DNA from: Portulaca oleracea
Lineage: Eukaryota > Streptophyta > Magnoliopsida > Caryophyllales > Portulacaceae
Reading direction: 5' to 3'
DNA: 64,000 nt
Assembly (NCBI GenBank): GCA_029582165.1
Contig: CM055882.1
Coordinates: 12,912,501-12,976,500, forward strand
The translations under genes and the position numbers were made by a program. The notes beneath the pieces were generated by a model. The model did not search any database. It saw only the letters and a list, made by a program, of their open reading frames with translations, and was not told where the DNA came from. Positions within the stretch are counted from its first letter, which is position 1. Each line of letters begins with the position of its first letter. Below, one piece after another: positions 1 through 10,387 of the stretch.

Positions 1-178
1 TTATGTTTGTTTACCTCTTATTATTGCAAAGACCAAATCTGACTGGAAACATGACAGAGGCGCGATTGAGTTTATCGAACTTGGGCTACGTTGGATTTTG
101 ATAAAATTTTCGAATGTTCTTGATAAGAATTTGTTTGGTTTAATTGTCCCTAGTTTGTTAAGGGATTAAACCTTGAGT
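1..178 (+). pseudogene. L1-type LINE ORF1 relic, DUF4283 N-terminal part
   Basis: Translation with one frameshift gives residues typical of the DUF4283 domain of plant L1 LINE ORF1 proteins: a stretch reading LRWILIKFSNVLDKNL, then in another frame a CPWFVKGLNL-like block, which matches the conserved gPWf...l.l pattern. The reading continues beyond the solo LTR that interrupts it, into the segment starting at 2195. The window edge cuts the 5' part. It is a decayed retroelement gene with no expected function. The assignment rests on pattern recognition. Confidence 0.55.
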
Positions 179-587
179 ATCGGTGTGAAACCCCAAAAAA
201 TCCAAAGATGTTGACCGTGACATCGTTAGTAAATTATGTTTGACTTCGTTATTTATTATTAGTCGTTTGTGTTTATTCTTGCTAACACTTGAGCTCGTAG
301 GATCGTGAGGGATTAACAAGGGTATATTGGTAATTTTCGTGGGTCTAGTATTATTAGTTTTACTCTTTTTATTATTAGTATTAGTATTAATATTATTGTG
401 TTATGTGAATAATTATGTGAATATTATTTGCTATGTGATTCTATTAATAATAGTATTATTATTATTATTATTATTACTATTATTATTATTATTAGTTGTT
501 TTATAAAAATCAGTTTTTTTTAATTGTGTTAGTGTTGGGTTGGGTTAGGATTAAGAGTAGATTAATTGTGCCTTAATTAGGTGTTAG

Positions 588-595
588 TATAAAAG
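588..595 (+). promoter_or_regulatory. TATA box inside solo LTR A
   Basis: The octamer TATAAAAG lies about 80 bp upstream of a long CT tract. That is the arrangement expected of an LTR U3 promoter driving a CT-rich leader. The equivalent stretch in the two larger LTRs has no clear TATAAA, so this promoter may be specific to this copy. Confidence 0.5.
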
Positions 596-663
596 CTAAG
601 TTTTCCCTCTCAAAACCCTAATCTCCATCAAACCCTAACCCTAGCCATCTCTCTCCCTCTCCC

Positions 664-672
664 ATCTATCTA

Positions 673-731
<59 letters not shown>
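664..731 (+). repeat. (CTAT)n/(CT)n microsatellite
   Basis: A few CTAT units pass into about 27 CT units in the leader of solo LTR A. The tract produces spurious Arg/Glu-rich reading frames on the other strand. Confidence 0.95.
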
Positions 732-733
<2 letters not shown>

Positions 734-1202
734 GCGCCGGCCACACAGGCGTGAGTCGCCGGAAACCGCCGCAGCCCCCCTCTCTCTCGTTCTTTCTCTT
801 TTCTCTCTCCTTCTCGATCTCCCTGTCTCTTCTCGTTCTTCGCCGTCGCGCCGCCACTTAGGCCACCACCAGCGACTCGCCGTCACCACCAGACGACCAC
901 CACCGTCGCACCGCCTCCCGGAGTCGTCGTTGTAGCAACCAGACGCGCAGGACGAACAGTCGCTGCTGCTGTTGTTGTTTTCGTTGCCTCGACCAGACGC
1001 CGACGACCCTGCCCCACGACCACCGGTGGCCGACGATCTCCGACCTTCGACCACCTCCTCGCCGCCGCCCCTGATGCCACCGCCTCGACCGGTCGCCATC
1101 CAGTCGCCAGAAACCGTGCCCAGAACCCCTGGACGCCCAAGCTAACTCGCGTCGTTAGTGAGCTCAAGTGTGTTCGTTTTGCTGTGAAGTGAAGTTAACC
1201 AG

Positions 1203-1899
1203 GTAATGTCTATGCTCTAATCCCCACCGAGATGCTCTTTAAATGTGTTTTAATATTTTTCTAATCTGTTTTGAGAATTGCATTCCGAAAGGGGACTTTA
1301 TGTTGAAAATGTGGCCATCTGTTTTGATATTTGTTTATGATTGTTGATTTATGAGTTGAGAAATTGTGATGGTCTTTTATAAGTAGTTTTGATACTGGTT
1401 TTGATAACGTGGGTTGGGTTTGACTTGAGAGTTGTGAGCTGAGTTTGAATAATATACTAATAACTCAAGTGAAACATTAAGCGGGTTTGTTCTTTGATGC
1501 CTTTGGTAGGCGGTTACTTTAATGCCTTTGGTAGGTGATTATTTTGATGCCTTTGGTAGGCGATTATTTTGATGCCTTTGGTAGGCGATTATTGATGCCT
1601 TTGGTAGGCGATTATTATATTTATGCCTTTGGTAGGCGATTATCTTTGATGCCTTTGGTAGGCGAATGTTTTGATGCCTTTGGTAGGCGATGTTACTTTA
1701 TGGGATTTGATATCCTGCCCGCATAATAAAATGAATGGGCTGGGTTGAGGAAAACAGTTGTATGGGTTAAACGGTTTATTAAAAGGTTTGACTTGTTCCC
1801 CCTTCCTCAAATGAATTGAAATGAACTTAACTTGTTTTTAACGTTAGGGGTAGACATTATTGAGATTTCCCCCTCATTTTTGAAATGTTTTGTTTTCAG
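1203..1899 (+). other. Intron-like segment 2 of LTR A
   Basis: The segment starts GTAATGTC directly after CCAG, and ends TTTTGTTTTCAG before GTGATGATC. It matches the intron consensus and is preserved at the same points in copies B (9565-10317, minus) and C (14071-14853, minus). It contains the LTR minisatellite. Splicing is inferred from boundary conservation only. Confidence 0.5.
1496..1695 (+). repeat. LTR minisatellite, about 24-bp unit, 8 copies
   Basis: Eight copies of GCCTTTGGTAGGCGATTAT-type units, spaced 22-28 bp apart. The same position in the two larger LTRs carries the related but longer motif TGGTCGTAGCCTGTGGTAGG in six or so copies. Confidence 0.93.
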
Positions 1900-2194
1900 G
1901 TGATGATCAATATGCTGGGGACGGGAATTAGAAGTGAGGACGACATGTCTAGGAGTCGTTAATTTTGTTATGCTTCTTTTTGAAAGACTTGAAGTTAGTT
2001 TGAGGTTTATTTCTAAGTATGAGTTTGTTAGTTGATTGTCGTTGACAGACAGTCGTTGTTTTTCCTTCTTGCATTGTATTCCTTCGGGGATACGGCAGTG
2101 ACGCCCAATAAGAGTTTAAGTCTTCCGCTAAATTTTGTCTGTTAACGTTAGTTTGACTTTGACTTTTCGATAATTGAATTTCCGGGGCGTTACA

Positions 2195-3240
2195 ATCGGC
2201 CTTGACAACCTTTTCTGACATGTATTCTGTTGTGATTTATGATTGCCAAGATCGATCAATGGGTTAGACTTTATCGACTTCCATGGAAGTTATGGTTTGA
2301 ATATGTTTTTAAGAAGATTCTCATATTTGTTGGAGATGTTATTTGGGTATACCCTAATAGCTTACTTAAGGAAAAAAAAGGAATATTTGCCCATGTTTGT
2401 GTTAAGTGTTAACATCTATATTACAACAACCTTGCCGAGTTCATTGTCTATTCTCACTCCCCAGTGAACATTAACTATTCCTGTAACTTACGAAGGGTTG
2501 TTTGAGATTTGTACCTTTTGCAACTGGGGGTCGCGTGATCATCTGTTGGAACTGTTTCTGAATGTGCCTATGACTCCAAAGATGGAGTTCATGGTGGAAA
2601 CATTAAAAGCTAATGGGTTGGCCAATTCTGCTTCTAAACAAGATATTTCTAAGGAAGAATGGATCTTTGTCACGTACTCACACCTCAAAAGAGAGGTCGG
2701 GTATAGAAACCTCCCTGCTCCAAACCAGATGTGGGAATCAAAAGGAAGAAGGTTGCTCCTCTTGTTTAAGGTAAAGGGAAAGGTAAGGTTGTCGTTGTTG
2801 AAGAAGAGGATGATAATGAGGATGATAGTGAGGATGACGTCTCTGTGCTTGTTGACAAAGGGCCCAGTTCTATAGTTCCACCCTCTTCTTCTGGTTCAGG
2901 GTCGCCATCGGCCCCTTCTATCAACATTCATCCTAATCTGGTTCCTATTGTTCATGCTGAACCAAACACTCCTCCTTTGATTGCTTCTACTGATATGATT
3001 AAGACTCAAGAGATTGAGTTTTAAGATGATGATCTTGAATTAGACAACGAGGATGAGTTGTTCATGGATGTTGAAGATTTTGGTCCGGGTTTATCCACTG
3101 ATTCAACTAAGGAACACAAATTTGATGATGGTAAAGAATGTTTCTCCCGGCCTAAGGCTTAACATAATGATGCTTTATACTATGTATGTTGTCTCTCCGA
3201 GACCATTTAGATCTAAGGTGTTTTTTTTGCCTAAATAAAG
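2195..3240 (+). pseudogene. L1-type LINE ORF1 relic, DUF4283 zinc-finger part
   Basis: From about 2255 one frame reads a DUF4283-type second domain: IDQWVRLYRLPWKLWFEYV, then a block ending GIFAHVCVKC, which fits the conserved Wvri.glP...w and r.fArvcV patterns. A frameshifted continuation at 2483 gives PVTYEGLFEICTFCNW, the start of the zf-CCHC knuckle (yE.lp.iC..C). An acidic, Ser/Pro-rich tail follows to about 3220. Stops and frameshifts make it non-functional. The 5' part lies left of the solo LTR at 1-178. No RT domain follows, so the element was either truncated or an ORF1-only derivative. Confidence 0.65.
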
Positions 3241-3454
3241 TGGAGTTGAATGCTTGTTTGAATGTTTTTTTGTGCATTAACATTCTTATTTAACTTAGCT
3301 TTAAAAGTTTCTTTAAATTCTAGCCTCTTTCACAGTCACGAGCATGTTTAATCTAGTGTCTTGTTATGGACGGTTGTGGTGTATCTTTTTTAAGAATAAG
3401 AACTGAACACTCTACAATTTGCACTTGAATGTTTCTAACTATGAGTTTTTTTTG

Positions 3455-4015
3455 GGAGGTTTTGGATGCTAATATACTGAATTTTTGGTGTATTGGAACA
3501 ATAATGCACTAAACTTTAATCTTGGACAATAATACATTGTACTTTGGGGTGTTGAACAATAATGCACTCAGTATGATTTTGACAATGGCTAACTTGGTGG
3601 CAATTCTACGTAACAGGTGGAGGAGATGAATTGGTCCAAAAATATTTAAATTTGTAATATGTCAGCTAATCTACACATAAGCAAAGAGAATAAACTTTGA
3701 ACAGAGTAAAAAAAAAACATAAAATCACATTTATTTAAACGTGTTTCTGTTGGAAGATTGTTGTTGTAGTTGTATAAAATCACCTTAACTTGTGTAGATT
3801 AGATAACATGTCACAAATTTAGATATTATTTAGCATATTAATCTTCTCAAGCTTCCATGTAAGATTATCACCAAGCCTGTCACCGTCGAAATTGTTTCGG
3901 GTGCATTATTGTCCAACACGTCTCAAAGTTTAGTACATTATTGTCTAAGGTCAAAGTTCAATGCATTATCGTCCAATACTCCAAAAGTTTAGTATATTAG
4001 CGTCCAAAAATCCTC
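3455..4015. mobile_element. Mutator-type MITE, 0.56 kb, TIRs about 115 bp
   Basis: Long terminal inverted repeats: the left arm reads GAGGTTTTGGATGCTAATAT and the right arm ends with its complement, ATATTAGCGTCCAAAAATCCTC. Each arm repeats motifs such as CAATAATGCACT. The flanks are T-rich and could be a 9-bp duplication (TTTTTTTTG and TTTTGTTTT, imperfect). A relative with the same arms lies at 50255-50719. There is no coding capacity. Confidence 0.7.
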
Positions 4016-4960
4016 TTTTGTTTTGCTCAATAAGGTATTTTACCTTAGGATTTATAGTCCAAGCAATATGTTGTTCTCGTCCTTCTTCTTGGCTAGGGAC
4101 TGTCATTGGATAAATGATTTCCAACAATCATGTTGGACTTCTCATTATATGTTGTTTGGCTACCTTGTCTCTACATAATCGCCTTTGGTGTTTTTCTTAT
4201 TTTTTCAGTTGTTTAAACTAGGCTCTGCCTTTGTCAAGGTACGGTTGGTTGTGGGCTTGTTTTTTCTAACAAAAAGCCTACCGCTTGGATTTTAGGGACA
4301 TCATAGGTGTGCTGAAAGTAGGCGTCGTGTGGTGAATCCTATATTTGCACTAATGATCGATTTAACGAGCTCCAAGGTGGAAGAGTAAAAAGGCTTGATT
4401 AAAAAGGGTATGTATGATGACCGGAAGGGTTCATAGAGGTATTTGGTGACAAAGGGAGATAATGATAAGTACATGGGTAGATTAAGAACAATCTCATATG
4501 ATGAACCTTAGAAGATAAGGATGACTCCTTGGGCAAAGAGAGGTTCCATTGACGATATGGTGGAATGGATAATGAAGGTCGAATCTATAGACGAAGAGTC
4601 ATAATTGACAGATGACCATGTTTTGGACAAGGCTAAATGGTCAGAAAGGGTGGACTCACCTAATAGGAGAAAAGGTTGGGAAATGGAAGGAGAAGAGATG
4701 GTTGGGTGGCTATTAGGATGGGAAGGTGATCCAAGTTTGACCGAAAGAAGGTTGGGGATTTATGATGACGGAAATATGAAAGAACTGCAAAATCCACAAT
4801 TTCATCTCCTTTTGCCTAGCCTGCCCTAATGGGTTTTCAAGATAACCCCTTTTCTTATTCTCACGCTCTCCTTTTTTCTAGCCTATTATCTTATATATAA
4901 GGTTGTGTTTCATAAAGGTAAGGTTGTGTTTTGTAATGGATACTTGGGATCTATTTTGCA
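4016..4960. other. Unassigned decayed sequence
   Basis: Short open frames only, the longest 74 codons at 4605-4829, with no recognisable domain. The stretch lies between a MITE and an RTE LINE relic and may be further degraded LINE sequence, but I see no motif to prove it. Confidence 0.4.
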
Positions 4961-4964
4961 AAGT

Positions 4965-5880
4965 GATTGACATTGATATTAGCGGTAACATAACACATCA
5001 GATTAAGGCAAGTTGACATAAGTGGAATAGAAGGCAACTTCAAGATTGTTGTTTGATAAGAAGATTCCGCTTAAACTTAAAGGTAAGGTGTATTGTATGG
5101 TAATTACACCAACAATGTTTTATGGTTCAGAATGTGTGGTGACAAAGAGGTCATGTTTTCAAAGGTAGGATGTGGTAGAAATGAGGATGTCGTGATATAT
5201 TTCTTGTTCATCAAGTTGGATAGGATTCTGAATGATGCATTTCGTGACAAGTTAGGGGTGATCTCTATCGAGGGTGATTCACAACACAATGTATTAAGTT
5301 GGTTCAGTCATGTGTATAGGTGGAGTGTGTGTATCCTCGTCCAGAGATGTGAAAAGATTACACTTCCATCAACTTCTCCATGAACGTGAGAATCATAGGA
5401 ATATATGAGTTAGGTGATTTGAATTGATTTGAAACACATAGGTTTAGAGGAGGACATGACACTTGACATGTGTGTTTGGTGGTTTAGGACTAAGGCAATC
5501 GAGTGATGGGGTGAGAGGTTGTCAGTAACGTTGGACTCCTTAATTTGCCTGCTTTACGAGTTTCTTGATCATGCTCTCGGCGTGTTCTTGTTTTTCAGGA
5601 ACTTCTAGCGCACGAGCTTAGCTATTCTTTGCTTGGAACATATATGATGAATATTCTATTTCTTCATGATTTTCTTGTTTTATCGGCTGTCTCCGAAGTG
5701 GTTTTTCCTTTTGGGTTTCGAAATACTTTTGTTTTCGGTTTCTGATAAGTTGTTAGAGGCCAGCCAAAATCAACTTTTTCATACATTCCCATTCATGGGA
5801 GATAGTTGCCAACGTCAGTATCCCCTCAAACCTCGTGTTAAAGGGACTGGGTTGGAGTATTTTGTTGTTGTTGATTTATA
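4965..5880 (+). pseudogene. RTE-clade LINE, C-terminal RT and 3' end
   Basis: Across two frames the translation matches the C-terminal part of plant RTE-type reverse transcriptases: a THQIKASxHKWNRR block (family dvshRIkaGwlKWRrA), then IRRFRLNLKVRC/KKIPLKLKGKVYCM, then a segment read as RIxNDAFRDKLGVISIEGDS and LSWFSHVYR, equal to the family's RmlRWmcGhtr...RWFGHV region. The 3' tail ends in TTGTTGTTG repeats at about 5863-5872, as is typical of RTE LINE 3' ends. Many stops show it is dead. Confidence 0.72.
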
Positions 5881-6035
5881 ATTAATCTCAAATGTTTGAA
5901 GAAACTTATATTTTAGATTATATATAATAATTATTTTAAAAAATAATTTTTACGGATAAAATTATTTTGCATATTACGATAAATCTATCAAGTTTTTCAA
6001 AAATACTAAAAATATATTAAGTATTTAAGTGTATT

Positions 6036-6150
6036 CCACCAAAGAGATGGTAGTCAAGTGACACCCACCCTTATCTTCCATACTTCCCCACCAATGTTCA
6101 AGTCTTGGTGGAAGCAAAATATTTCTCATTATTAGAAATTATGGGGTTGA
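6036..6150 (+). mobile_element. tRNA-derived SINE head
   Basis: A box A-like motif (TGGTAGTCAAGTG, from 6039) and a box B-like motif (GTTCAAGTCTTGG, from 6096) followed by GGAAGCAAAAT, an arrangement common in plant SINEs. No clear 3' tail or duplication is visible, so the body may be truncated. A related head occurs at 56905. Confidence 0.45.
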
Positions 6151-6698
6151 ATATTGGTCATGTTTCTCATGGATAGTTTGGTACTCGACATGTTAAATTT
6201 CCTAATTATTATCTTTGAGATAGGAGTTCAATGAACATGTCAAATTTACATGTCTATGTTAAAAATGATTGATGATCAATTTTTTACATGAAACAACTAA
6301 TTTAAACTCCTCTAAACAAATTTCAGTTCATAACTAATGCAAATAAGTGAAATAACTAAAGGTAATGTATTCCATAAAAAAAAAAAAACTAACGGTAATT
6401 TATGAAAAAGGATTAAGAAGGTTTCCTCATACACTATGGAACTTCCCCCTCTTCTAAAAGAAAAAAGTAACACCAAAGTAAAAATAAAGAAAAGAAAAAA
6501 GAAAGTAGCAAATAACATTGGGATGCTGTTATTTTGTACCTTCGAGAGGCATAGCATGATGAGTTCCATCATATAGAGACACACTGATTATTGATTACAA
6601 TATATGATGCCCCAAAATGGAGGAATGATAACTACATGCATATGGAGTGTGATGAAATTACAAAATAATTACAACCTAACTTATATATATATATATAT

Positions 6699-6926
6699 GG
6701 AACAGATAATATGAGAATGATATTTTGGTGAGAAGGTGAGAAGGGATAGACATAAAGTATCACAGAGATAGACATCATATATCTCAGAGATGGACATCAA
6801 GTTTGCATGGATAGTTGATGTCTTCCTGATGTTCACCATGCAACCTTGATGTCCATCTCTGCTATACTTGATGTCCATCCATTCTCACCTTCTCACCAAA
6901 ATGTCCTTCTCATATTTCCATCAAAA

Positions 6927-6927
<1 letters not shown>
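6699..6927. mobile_element. Foldback MITE inside a TA tract
   Basis: About 230 bp that folds on itself. The left arm contains ATTTTGGTGAGAAGGTGAGAA (about 6721-6741) and the right arm its complement, ending near 6903. Internal blocks such as GAGATGGACATCAAG also repeat in both orientations. TA microsatellite lies directly on both sides (6681-6698 and 6928-6959), as seen for MITEs that insert into TA tracts (Micron-like in rice). Confidence 0.7.

Positions 6928-6987
<60 letters not shown>
6928..6987. repeat. (TA)n followed by (AG)n microsatellite
   Basis: About 15 TA units pass directly into about 13 AG units. Confidence 0.95.
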
Positions 6988-6999
6988 AAAACTAGTATA

Positions 7000-8140
7000 G
7001 TTTTTTTTTTCCAGAAATTTACTTAAAATCTCCATCCGTGATTATAATAATTAGTCACTTTAAACAATATCCATTTAAGCTAGAGGAATGATAAATAATG
7101 TAAATATTAATTTATCATCTTAATGCTATCATTTGTGATCTTTAAATTCTTTTGGATTATTCAAAACCTTAGCAAGACTGAACTATTCACATTGCAAAAT
7201 TGCAACAAGTCATACATACAACCTCTAAAAGGCAACACAAAACGAAAACCAAATTCTAAAGTACTAAACTACAATGCTCATCAAGTGCGGTTCTTCAAAT
7301 ATGCCTACTCTTCTTGCACTTTTTTCGTAAACTATTTCGATCACTTCTGCATCTCAGTCACCAATAAACGACATGCCTATAATATTCTTAAGTTTCACGA
7401 TTTTACATGCTTCTTTCTCCACTTTACCTATAATATTCAATCTTAATGGCCAGTTAATATATATATATATATATATAATCATTAGATATATAATTAGAAA
7501 AAAATATTTTCATACAAATATAATCTAATGCCTTTAATGAATATATATTAACAAAAATAAAAAGATCAAACCGTTATCTTAAAATATTGTGACAAGTAAA
7601 AAATGGTAGCTTATTATTTTAAGATAGATTATAATGTAGTAGATAACATTAAGATGAAAAAAGAATAGCCATATTTATTATCACGTAAATCTTTTTTAAT
7701 GGATAAAATTTATTAGTCAAATAAATAATAAAGAACTTTTAACTATCAATTATAATTGAAAATGAGTATAATTGTGTGTTAACTATCCCCAACAAGAAGA
7801 CCTAATTCTGTCATTGGCTCATTGCTAGTGTGAGTATAGAGTAACCACTTGGTTAGTTAAATATAATTATGATTTCCTAAAATCTAAATTGTTCCATCAT
7901 TCGGCCCAGGGTACCAGCTAGCTTCCTTGGTATAGCTAGGTAATTATTATCATTGCATACCTCATTAATCATGATTGTCGGGTCAACTTAATTACCCCGA
8001 CCCGCCCACTTAATTACGAGATATTATAATCACACACTTAACAATCCATGGTTTAATATATAGTTAGTTATGCGTTTTTGATAATTGGATTATAATTAAA
8101 TAAACAACAACGTTGTCAACCCCATGAAAGGAAATAATGT
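7000..8140. other. AT-rich intergenic stretch
   Basis: No coding signal. A 107-codon open frame at 7123-7446 shows no domain, has low-complexity composition and is probably chance. A short TA tract lies at 7458-7478. Confidence 0.6.
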
Positions 8141-8281
8141 ACTCCCTTTGTTCTTTGTTAAATGTCTTTAACAGATTATGAGAAAAAATAAATATCACGG
8201 GAAATTATGTGAGAAAATTATATATATATTTCCTCAATAAAATTAATCTTTAGGGTTTTATTTAAAGAATATTATAGTAAT

Positions 8282-8476
8282 ACCTATGTTCTAAAATATT
8301 TGTCTTTTGATTAAATTTTGACAATTAATTATTTACAAATTACAATGAGTTATGATCTAAAATTACTGTTATTAGAAAGATACATGACAACTATTTCATA
8401 TCGTAACTCATTGTAATTTGATAATAATCAACGGTCAATATTTATTTTAAAGACAAATATTTTGGGACGGAGGTAG
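8282..8476. mobile_element. Stowaway-type MITE
   Basis: The right end reads GACAAATATTTTGGGACGGAGGTAG and the left end is the inverted, diverged CTATGTTCTAAAATATTTGTC, with TA at both borders. A 5' fragment of another such element (ACTCCCTTTGTTC) lies at 8141. Confidence 0.75.
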
Positions 8477-8595
8477 TAATTAATATGTTATTAGAATTAT
8501 AAAGGGACATGTAATTCGAAACGAAAAAAATTAGTTATATAAAAAGTCAAATAAAAAAATAGAGGCAATAGAATTTGACTAACAAATAGATCAAG

Positions 8596-9350
8596 GTGAC
8601 AATCAAGGGTCCACTTCGATTTCCGTTTGCCTCCCCCTCTTGTCGGTCTCCGATTGCCGGTGGCTTGGGTCGTGGCTGCGTTCGGTGGTTTCCGGCGTGC
8701 TTTTGCTTCCTTTTCTGCTATGAGGTGCGTTTTCTTTTTCTTTCCTTGGGGCCTTGCTGTTCTTGTTGGTATCCGTTTGTGGGTGTGGGTTGATGGTTGT
8801 CTAACCATGGAGAATAATAGCCTTATGTACACTCTTTTTGTGGATAACTTGCCTTGGAGTATGACCAATAACTGGTTGAGAACCTTGTTTGGGAATTTTG
8901 GTAGAGTTATTGATGCCTTTGTACCAAGGAAAGGAAGGCGAGGCTTAATCGGTAGGTTTGCTTTTGTGAGATTTGGGCCTAGAATGGAGGCTGAGAAAGC
9001 TATCTTGTGGGGACCCTTGGTTGGGTAATTTGCAGCCGAATGTCAATTTTGCTAGATTCAAAAGGGTCCCACCTCGGAGATCACAGGACAATTGTGATGT
9101 GGTACAACCGAATGAGATGTCGAGGCCCTCGATGAATGATGAAGGAAATGGTGTTACGTCCCTGGATAAGGGGCAGTTGTTGAGACATCAAGCAACAGGA
9201 GTCAATTGTAGCTCAAATCTAGAGTGGCTTGGTAGAAGCTTTGTGGGTATTAGTATTGATTGTAATTTCTTTGCCTCTGATTTAAACAAAGCTATCTTGT
9301 CTAATAGTCTGAAAGGGGTCCTTATTAGACCTATGGGTGGGGCCCAATTT
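8596..9350 (+). pseudogene. LINE ORF1 with RRM, 5' half
   Basis: A plausible start codon at 8807 opens a frame with an RRM: RNP2-like LFVDNLP soon after the start and RNP1-like RFAFVRF about 45 residues later. After a frameshift near 9020 the frame continues (WLGRSFVGISIDCNF, then IRPMGGAQFL). The end matches the start of a DUF4283 region, whose remainder resumes at 17526, so the two halves were one gene split by the large-LTR element. RRM-bearing ORF1 proteins are known in plant L1 LINEs and bind RNA. Frameshifts and the insertion make this copy non-functional. Confidence 0.72.
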
Positions 9351-9799
9351 CTTAGCGGAAGACTTCAAATTTAGTTTGGGCGTCACTGCCGTATCCCCGA
9401 AGGAATACAAGGCGAGAAAGGAAAACACAACTGTCTGCTAACGACAACTACTAACAACTCAACAAACTTTAAAAATTCATAACGAAAACAATTTAAAAGA
9501 TTCAAGGACTTTTAGACTCGTCGTCCTCACTTCTAACTCCCGTCCCCAGCATTTAGATCTTCACCTGAAATCAAAACATTTCAGAAAATGAGGGGGAAAT
9601 CTCAATAATGTCTACCCCTAACGTTTAAAACAGTTTAAGTTCATTTCAATTCCTTTTGGGGAGAGGGATCGAATCAAACATTTTGCAAACCTTTAACCCT
9701 TAACTGTTTTTCTCAACCCAACCAAATCATATTTTATTATGCGGGCGGGATACCACATCCCTTAAAGTAACAAATATCATACCGGATCCCAGATCCTCT

Positions 9800-10020
9800 G
9801 CCTACCACAGGCTACGACCAGGGTCCCAGACCCTTTGCCTACCACAGGCTACGACCAGGGTATCAAGAGTTCACATTTCCGCCTACCACAGGCTACGACC
9901 AGGGTCCCAGACCCTTTGCCTACCACAGGCTACGACCAAAATATCAAGAATTCACATTTCCGCCTACCACAGGCTACGACCAGGGTCCCTGACCCTTTGC
10001 CTACCACAGGCTACGACCAA
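9800..10020 (-). repeat. LTR minisatellite in copy B
   Basis: Six copies of GCCTACCACAGGCTACGACCA (plus-strand view) separated by two alternating spacer types, GGGTCCCAGACCCTTT and a longer ATCAAGAGTTCACATTTCC type. The array is therefore a higher-order repeat of a short and a long unit. Confidence 0.93.
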
Positions 10021-10387
10021 ATAAACCCGCTTAAATGTTTCACTTTGAATTATTAGTATCTTATGCAAACTCAACTCACAACTCTCAAGTCAAACCCAAC
10101 CCAGGTTATCAAAACCATTAACAAAACTTCGAATAAAAGACCATCCAATTTCTTGACTCAAATAATCCAAGGTCACAATCGAAACAAAAGATTATCAAAA
10201 CAGATGGTCATATTTCCACAAAAGTCCCCTTTCGGGATGCAATTCTCAAAATAAATTATAAAACATCAAAACACATTTAAAGAGCATCCCGATGGGGATT
10301 AGAGCATAGACAATTACCTGATATACTTCACAGCACAGCAAAAGAAGAACACACTTGAGCTCACTAACGTCTCGCACTAACTCGGGC

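Larger units (their letters stand above)
184..2194 (+). mobile_element. Solo LTR (2.0 kb) of the large-LTR family, copy A
   Basis: It begins TGTGAAACCCC, ends GGGGCGTTACA and is flanked by the perfect 5-bp duplication ATCGG (179-183 and 2195-2199). No primer binding site or interior follows, so it is a solo LTR left by recombination between two LTRs. Its start and end match the LTRs at 9351-12967 and 13795-17525, which lie in the opposite orientation. Inside it are a TATA box (588-595), a CT microsatellite, a GC-rich leader, an intron-like segment (1203-1899) and a minisatellite (1496-1695). It is about 1.6 kb shorter than its relatives, chiefly because it lacks their first intron-like segment. 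Confidence 0.88.

Noticed and set aside
674..1167. Two overlapping open frames (141 and 94 codons) on the minus strand
   Set aside because: They arise from a CT microsatellite and GC-rich LTR leader; no domain and not conserved in the related LTRs.
1535..1726. 63-codon frame with repeated MPLVGDYFDAFGRR
   Set aside because: Translation of the LTR minisatellite, not a repeat protein; unit lengths vary and break the frame.
7123..7446. 107-codon protein
   Set aside because: AT-rich chance frame, no domain, no supporting signals.
9800..10020. CRISPR-like array of GCCTACCACAGGCTACGACCA
   Set aside because: Plant LTR minisatellite; spacers are of only two types and also repeated in copy C.
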